Part shown: one piece after another, positions 6,087 to 11,471 of the stretch | Layout of the letters: every line of letters begins with the position of its first letter | How positions within the stretch are numbered: position 1 is the stretch's first letter | Assembly: GCA_023416055.1 (NCBI GenBank) | Contig: JAEZIH010000013.1 | Span: forward strand, 1-11,471 | Source of the DNA: Pseudomonadota bacterium | Lineage (GTDB): Bacteria > Pseudomonadota > Alphaproteobacteria > Caulobacterales > Caulobacteraceae | Length of the DNA: 11,471 nucleotides | Direction: 5' to 3' | The notes under the pieces: generated by a model | The model's database searches: none | Told to the model about the DNA's origin: nothing | Seen by the model: the letters and a program-made list of their open reading frames with translations, nothing else | Translations under genes and position numbers: made by a program

Positions 6087-6518
6087 ATGGAAACAGCCCG
6101 CATCGAGAAGCGCATCGGCGTCCGCGCCTCCACGGACCGGATCTGGGAACTGATCTCGGACCTTTCCGCCTGGGATGGCTGGAACCCCGTGGAGACCGCC
6201 GTCGAGGGGACCATCGCCTACGGCGGCGCCATCGCCCTGACCGAAGCGATCCGGGGTCTGCCGGAGCGCCGCGCCTCGGTCCGCGTCGGCGAGTGGCAGC
6301 CCTACGCCCAGCTGGTCTGGATGGAGAAGCGCGGCCTCTGGTTCAACTCGATGCGCTATTTCGAGATCGAGGAACTGGAGCCCGGCAGCTGCATCGTCGC
6401 CAACGGCTTCATCTTCTCGGGGCTGCGCGGCGAGATGTTCTTCGACCGCCGTCGCAAGGAGCTGCGCGGCGCCGTCGATGCAGTCGCGGACGGTTTGAAG
6501 ACGGCGGCCGAGGCCTAG
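6087..6518 (+). CDS. SRPBCC (START/Bet v1-like) fold protein, polyketide-cyclase/dehydrase-like
   Basis: A 143-residue soluble protein of typical SRPBCC length. It starts RIEKRIGVRASTDRIWELIS (residues 5-24), the usual first strand and helix. DLSAWDGWNPV (26-36) matches the common 'D...W..WNP' element of this superfamily. Beta-rich segments follow (about 45-110), then the closing long helix from about residue 116 (MFFDRRRKELRGAVDAVADG). The fold forms a hydrophobic pocket for lipids or aromatic compounds; most bacterial members have no known ligand, and no catalytic residues can be assigned. No signal peptide, so cytoplasmic. The ATG at 6087 is preceded by GGAAG. The frame is open further upstream, but only inside the MFS gene. 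It follows the MFS gene by 43 bp, so a shared transcript is possible. Its TAG is interleaved with the tadC stop. Confidence 0.87.
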   Translation: METARIEKRIGVRASTDRIWELISDLSAWDGWNPVETAVEGTIAYGGAIALTEAIRGLPERRASVRVGEWQPYAQLVWMEKRGLWFNSMRYFEIEELEPGSCIVANGFIFSGLRGEMFFDRRRKELRGAVDAVADGLKTAAEA

Positions 6519-7504
6519 CCGCCCTTCGCCATGGTGTCCTGGATGCTGATGATCGCCGGCGTCAGGATGACGATGAACAGCACCGGCAGGAAGAACAGGA
6601 TCATCGGCACGGTCAGCTTGGCCGGCAGGGCCGCGGCCTTCTTCTCGGCGGCGGAGAGACGCATGTCGCGGTTCTCCTTGGCCATGGTGCGCAGGGCCGA
6701 GCCCAGCGGCGTGCCGTAGGTCTCGGCCTGGGTCATCGCCGTGGCCACCGACTTCACGCCGGGGTGGTTGGTGCGCTTGGCCAGGCCGTCGTACGCCATG
6801 CGCCGGTCGGGAAGATAGCTGAGCTCGGCCGACAGCAGGGTCAGTTCCTCGGCCAGGTCGATGGACGAGCCGCCGATCTCCTGGCTGACCTTCTGGATCG
6901 CCGCCTCGATCGACATCCCCGCCTCGACGCAGATCAGCAGCAGGTCGAGGGCGTCCGGGAAGGCCTGCATGATCGAGGTGCGGCGCTTCGAGATCCGGTT
7001 GGCCAGGTAGATGTTGGGGGCATAGAAGCCGACCACCGCCGCGGCCATGCAGATCGTCAGCCGGGTCATCACCGCCAGGCCGAAGTCGTTCAGGATGAAG
7101 ACGTAGAAGACCGCGAACGCCAGCATCACGAAGGGCATGGAGAAGCGGAAGAAATAGAAGGTGGTCAGCGGCCTGGGTCCGCGGAAGCCCGCCTGGGCCA
7201 TCTTCTCGGCCACTTGGGGGTCTTCCAGCAGCTTGCTGAGGTTGAGCCGGTCCACGACCCGCTTCTTGAAGCCCTCGTCGCTGTGGCGGAGATGCTGCTG
7301 CCCGCTCTGGCCTGCGGCGATGGCCTGCCGTGACCGGCGCTTCAGTTCCTCGCGGCGCGTGGCCACGGCCTTCATCCGGTTTTCCAGCTTCGCGCCGCCG
7401 CCGAAGGACCCCATCAGGGTCACCAGGGTGGCGAACACCAGAACCCCGACGCCGATGCTCAGCAGGTTCTGGATATTGGTCAGGAAGTCGATCACGCCGC
7501 CCAT
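6515..7504 (-). CDS. tadC: Tad/Flp pilus inner-membrane platform protein TadC (CpaH)
   Basis: A 329-residue membrane protein with a type II secretion F (GspF/T2SSF) domain. One TM helix lies near residues 14-32. A charged cytoplasmic region with Arg/Lys-rich helices (40-110) follows, then two TM helices (about 115-138 and 145-168). The T2SSF helical domain (about 178-295) carries the family features FPDALDLLLICVEAGMSIEAA and LGSALRTMAKENRDMR. A last TM helix is at about 298-321. With TadB it forms the platform that the CpaF ATPase is thought to turn or move to add pilin subunits. The ATG at 7504 lies eight bases after the tadB stop, and its GAGGG ribosome binding site (7509-7513) overlaps that stop. 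It is the last gene of the pilus operon and converges on the SRPBCC gene. The order TadB then TadC distinguishes it from its paralogous neighbour. Confidence 0.95.
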   Translation of the reverse strand: MGGVIDFLTNIQNLLSIGVGVLVFATLVTLMGSFGGGAKLENRMKAVATRREELKRRSRQAIAAGQSGQQHLRHSDEGFKKRVVDRLNLSKLLEDPQVAEKMAQAGFRGPRPLTTFYFFRFSMPFVMLAFAVFYVFILNDFGLAVMTRLTICMAAAVVGFYAPNIYLANRISKRRTSIMQAFPDALDLLLICVEAGMSIEAAIQKVSQEIGGSSIDLAEELTLLSAELSYLPDRRMAYDGLAKRTNHPGVKSVATAMTQAETYGTPLGSALRTMAKENRDMRLSAAEKKAAALPAKLTVPMILFFLPVLFIVILTPAIISIQDTMAKGG

Positions 7505-7512
7505 GCCGCCCT

Positions 7513-8490
7513 CTAGAACTTGAACGAGATCATGCGCTTCATGACGAAGACGCCCATGGACATCATCATCACGGCGATCAGCAGCATGAACTGACCGCGG
7601 GGGTCGGTGAACAGCTTGGCCATGTAGGCCGGGGTGGTGATGCTGACGAGGATCATCACCGCCGGCGGCAGCGAGCCGATGATGCCGGCCGAGGCGGTGG
7701 CCTCGGACGACAGCGCCTTGATCTTCTCGCCCATCATCTTCCGGGCCCGCAGCACGCTCGACAGGTTGCCGAGCGCCTCGGCCAGATTGCCGCCGGTCTT
7801 CTGCTGGATGCCGATGACGATGGCGAAGAACTTCAGCTCGGGCGTCGGCATGCGCTCGTACATCTTCTCCAGCGCCTGGGGCAGGGTCAGGCCGACGCCC
7901 ATGCCCTCGACCAGCACCTGGAATTCGGGACCCAGCGGCACCGGGCTCTCGCGGGCGATGATCTTGAAGCAGTCATGGACCGGCAGACCGGACTTGATGC
8001 CGCGAACGATGACGTCGACGGCGTCGGCGAAGTGGCTGGAGAATTTCTTCATCCGCCGCTTGGCCAGGAAGCCGATCACCCAGCGGGGCAGGCCGAGGCC
8101 GAAGATGACGGCCGCGCCGATCGAAATGAGGATGTTGCCGCTCAACAGCAGGGCCAGAAGCAGGGCCACCACGCCGAGGGCGGCGCTGACGATCCAGAAG
8201 GTCTTCATGCTAACCGACACGCCGGCCTGCTTCAGCTTGGCGGACAGGCTGACCCGCGCCTTGCGCGAGGCTCGCTCCGACTCCTGGAGCTGCTTCAGGA
8301 TCTGCTTGCGACGCGCCTCGGGCGTGTTCGCCGCAGCGGCCTTGCGGGCGGCGGCGGTGCTTTGCTTCGGACCGCCGAAGTTCTGCGCGCGCTTGAGGGC
8401 CGCGGTCGACGAGTCGCCGCCGCCCACCAAGGCCCAGCCGAGGCCGCCGATGGTGATGAAGGCCAGGACCGCTGCTAGGATCGGAAGCAC
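7513..8490 (-). CDS. tadB: Tad/Flp pilus inner-membrane platform protein TadB (CpaG)
   Basis: A 325-residue membrane protein with a T2SSF domain. An N-terminal TM helix (about 3-23) is followed by a basic, Ala-rich cytoplasmic stretch (about 29-90), two TM helices (about 97-117 and 119-142) and the helical T2SSF domain (about 150-265). That domain includes FADAVDVIVRGIKSGLPVHD (154-173) and the conserved QQKTGGNLAEALGNLS (229-244). Two TM helices (about 272-292 and 300-317) close the protein. In Tad systems TadB and TadC are partners, probably related by an old duplication, and form the pilus assembly platform under the ATPase. The start is GTG at 8490, five bases after the cpaF stop, with GGAG (8499-8502) eight bases upstream inside the end of cpaF. 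Full length, no anomaly. Confidence 0.96.
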   Translation of the reverse strand: MLPILAAVLAFITIGGLGWALVGGGDSSTAALKRAQNFGGPKQSTAAARKAAAANTPEARRKQILKQLQESERASRKARVSLSAKLKQAGVSVSMKTFWIVSAALGVVALLLALLLSGNILISIGAAVIFGLGLPRWVIGFLAKRRMKKFSSHFADAVDVIVRGIKSGLPVHDCFKIIARESPVPLGPEFQVLVEGMGVGLTLPQALEKMYERMPTPELKFFAIVIGIQQKTGGNLAEALGNLSSVLRARKMMGEKIKALSSEATASAGIIGSLPPAVMILVSITTPAYMAKLFTDPRGQFMLLIAVMMMSMGVFVMKRMISFKF

Positions 8491-8495
8491 GCCGG

Positions 8496-10109
<1,614 letters not shown>

Positions 10110-10112
10110 CCG

Positions 10113-11471
10113 TCAGGTCTTCTTCTTGAACAGGCCGGAGAACATCGACTTGCCGTCCGCCTTGCGACCCTTCGGGCCGGCCAGCATGGGCAGTTCGCGG
10201 CGCGAGACGATCTGGGCCAGGGTCTGGAAGGCCTCGGCGGCCTTCGACTTGGCGCCGGCGTCGAGGATCATCTGGCCGTTGTTCGCGGCCGCGCCGAACA
10301 CCTTGGGATCGAAGGGGATGATCAGGCTGGGGTGCACCCCCAGCGCGGCGCCGAATTCCTTCGCCGGGATCTCGGGACGGCCCGGCACGCCCACCTGGTT
10401 GAGCACCAGCCGCGGCGGCGCGTCGTTGGGACGGCCCTGACGGATCAGGTCGATCATGTTCTTGGCGTTGCGCAGGCTGGCCAGGTCGGGTGTCGCCACC
10501 ACCACCACCTCGTCGGCGGCGATCAGGGTGCGGCGCATCCAGCCCGACCAGAGGTGCGGCAGGTCCAGCACCACGAAGGGCGCCGTCGAGCGGATCTGGG
10601 TGGTCACCTCCTCGAAGGCGTCGGGCGAGATGTCCCAGTCGGCGTCGAGCGTGGCCGGAGCCGCGAACAGGCTGAGCTTGTCGGTGCAGCGGACCATCAT
10701 CCGGTCGAGCAGCACGGGATCGAGACGGTCGGGCTGGCTGAGGGCGTCGGCGACGCCGTTCAGCGGGTCCTGGTTGAAGTCGAGGCCGGCGGTGCCGAAC
10801 GGCAGGTCGTAGTCGACGATGACCGTATTGGCCCCGATGCGCTCGCTCATCGCATAGGCGGTGTTGTGGGCCACCGAACTGGCCCCCGATCCGCCCCGCG
10901 CGCCCACGAAGGCGATCGAGCGGCCGACGAAGGGCTGGGCCGGGTCGTTGAACAGGCCGCCGATGGCGGAGATCAGCTGCAGCGGCTGCAGCGGCGCCAC
11001 GAGATATTCGCTGACGCCCCGACGCATCAGTTCGCGGAACAGGATGATGTCGTTGGTCGGCCCCACGACGATGACCTTGGTGCCGACGTCGCAGACCTCG
11101 GCCAGCATGTCGACTTCGTGCAGCAGGGCCTGCGGGGTGGCCTGGCTCTCGACCACGATCAGCGGCGGCGTAGGCTCGTGACGATAGGCCTCGACGGCCG
11201 CGGCGACGCCGCCGACGCGGATCTGGGTGGTGGCGCGGGCCAGGCGGCGATCCTGCCCGGCGCGCTCGGCCGCCGCCAGGGTGTCCTGGCGTTCGGCGAA
11301 GACGTGGATGGCGATGCGCGGCACCGACACCTCGCCGATGCTCCCCGACACGGCCAAGGCGTTGGGCGCGGCGTAGCTCGGGGCGCCGTAGCCCGAGGCG
11401 TCGATCGGGGCCTGGGCTAGAGCGGACTGGGCGCCCGCGATCAGGGCGCCGGCCGGATTGAAGCCCGGGGC
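10113..11471 (-). CDS. cpaE: Pilus assembly protein CpaE (TadZ-like MinD/ParA ATPase-like), 5' end cut by window
   Basis: The frame is open to the window edge, with 452 visible residues. A TTG at 11357 would give a 414-residue form, but coding continues upstream without a stop as an Ala/Pro/Gly-rich linker (such as GYGAPSYAAPNA), so the true start is outside. A receiver-like alpha/beta domain (about visible residues 50-172) with a VIVVGPTND strand is followed by a MinD/ParA-type domain. Its P-loop is GARGGSGASS (visible 190-199, bases 10875-10904), without the signature lysines. Asp-containing strands VIVDYDLPFG and FVVLDLPHLWSG match the later ParA-family motifs. CpaE/TadZ proteins localise to a cell pole and guide assembly of the Tad machine at the inner membrane; nucleotide hydrolysis is doubtful here. 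The C-terminus is basic (SGLFKKKT). It is the first visible gene of the leftward operon, three bases before cpaF. Confidence 0.95.
   Translation of the reverse strand, partial: APGFNPAGALIAGAQSALAQAPIDASGYGAPSYAAPNALAVSGSIGEVSVPRIAIHVFAERQDTLAAAERAGQDRRLARATTQIRVGGVAAAVEAYRHEPTPPLIVVESQATPQALLHEVDMLAEVCDVGTKVIVVGPTNDIILFRELMRRGVSEYLVAPLQPLQLISAIGGLFNDPAQPFVGRSIAFVGARGGSGASSVAHNTAYAMSERIGANTVIVDYDLPFGTAGLDFNQDPLNGVADALSQPDRLDPVLLDRMMVRCTDKLSLFAAPATLDADWDISPDAFEEVTTQIRSTAPFVVLDLPHLWSGWMRRTLIAADEVVVVATPDLASLRNAKNMIDLIRQGRPNDAPPRLVLNQVGVPGRPEIPAKEFGAALGVHPSLIIPFDPKVFGAAANNGQMILDAGAKSKAAEAFQTLAQIVSRRELPMLAGPKGRKADGKSMFSGLFKKKT

Noticed and set aside
4361..6214. 617-codon open frame on the minus strand opposite the second MFS gene
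   Set aside because: Its translation is low-complexity Gly/Arg/Gln/Asp-rich, resembles no protein family, and lies opposite a gene with clear MFS motifs. Long antisense frames are expected where third positions are almost always G or C.

Overview
The window is very GC-rich, densely packed chromosomal DNA with strongly G/C-biased third codon positions. It holds eleven protein genes, two of them cut by the window edges, and no gene-free stretch longer than 83 bases. The Caulobacter-type pilus gene order (cpaE-cpaF-tadB-tadC), dapE and the general protein style point to an alphaproteobacterium of the Caulobacterales. A Brevundimonas or Caulobacter relative is my best guess, but that is inference from protein style and not from a marker gene. 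I see no rRNA, tRNA, CRISPR array, insertion sequence, phage gene or other sign of recent transfer.

Left part (1-3379): the end of the ribosome-rescue hydrolase gene arfB (+) meets, stop to stop, a leftward two-gene operon made of a small cupin protein gene and an MFS_3-type exporter gene joined by a GTGA overlap. A 48-bp divergent gap separates the cupin gene from dapE (+), which encodes an enzyme of the succinylase branch of diaminopimelate/lysine synthesis.

Middle part (3348-6518): dapE runs tail to tail, with a 32-bp overlap, into a gene (-) for an exported M20-family amidohydrolase, so two members of the same peptidase superfamily converge here. An 83-bp divergent gap, which contains a hairpin, separates the amidohydrolase from a second MFS transporter (+). 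That gene is followed by a small SRPBCC-fold protein gene (+), preceded by a nested inverted repeat that touches its ribosome binding site.

Right part (6515-11471): a leftward Tad/Cpa (Flp) type IVc pilus operon, in transcription order cpaE (5' end beyond the window), cpaF, tadB (cpaG) and tadC (cpaH), with gaps of 3, 5 and 8 bp. CpaF is the hexameric ATPase, TadB and TadC form the inner-membrane platform, and CpaE is a MinD-like localisation/assembly factor with a degenerate P-loop. The operon ends at tadC, whose stop codon overlaps that of the SRPBCC gene. The upstream genes of such clusters (pilin, prepilin peptidase, cpaB, cpaC, cpaD) would lie to the right of the window.

Most of the window is ordinary core or near-core gene content. 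I do not see a clearly new system. The most notable points are the tail-to-tail junctions with no room for a separate terminator, two small RNA-level structures upstream of genes, the cupin-exporter operon, and the lysine-less CpaE P-loop.
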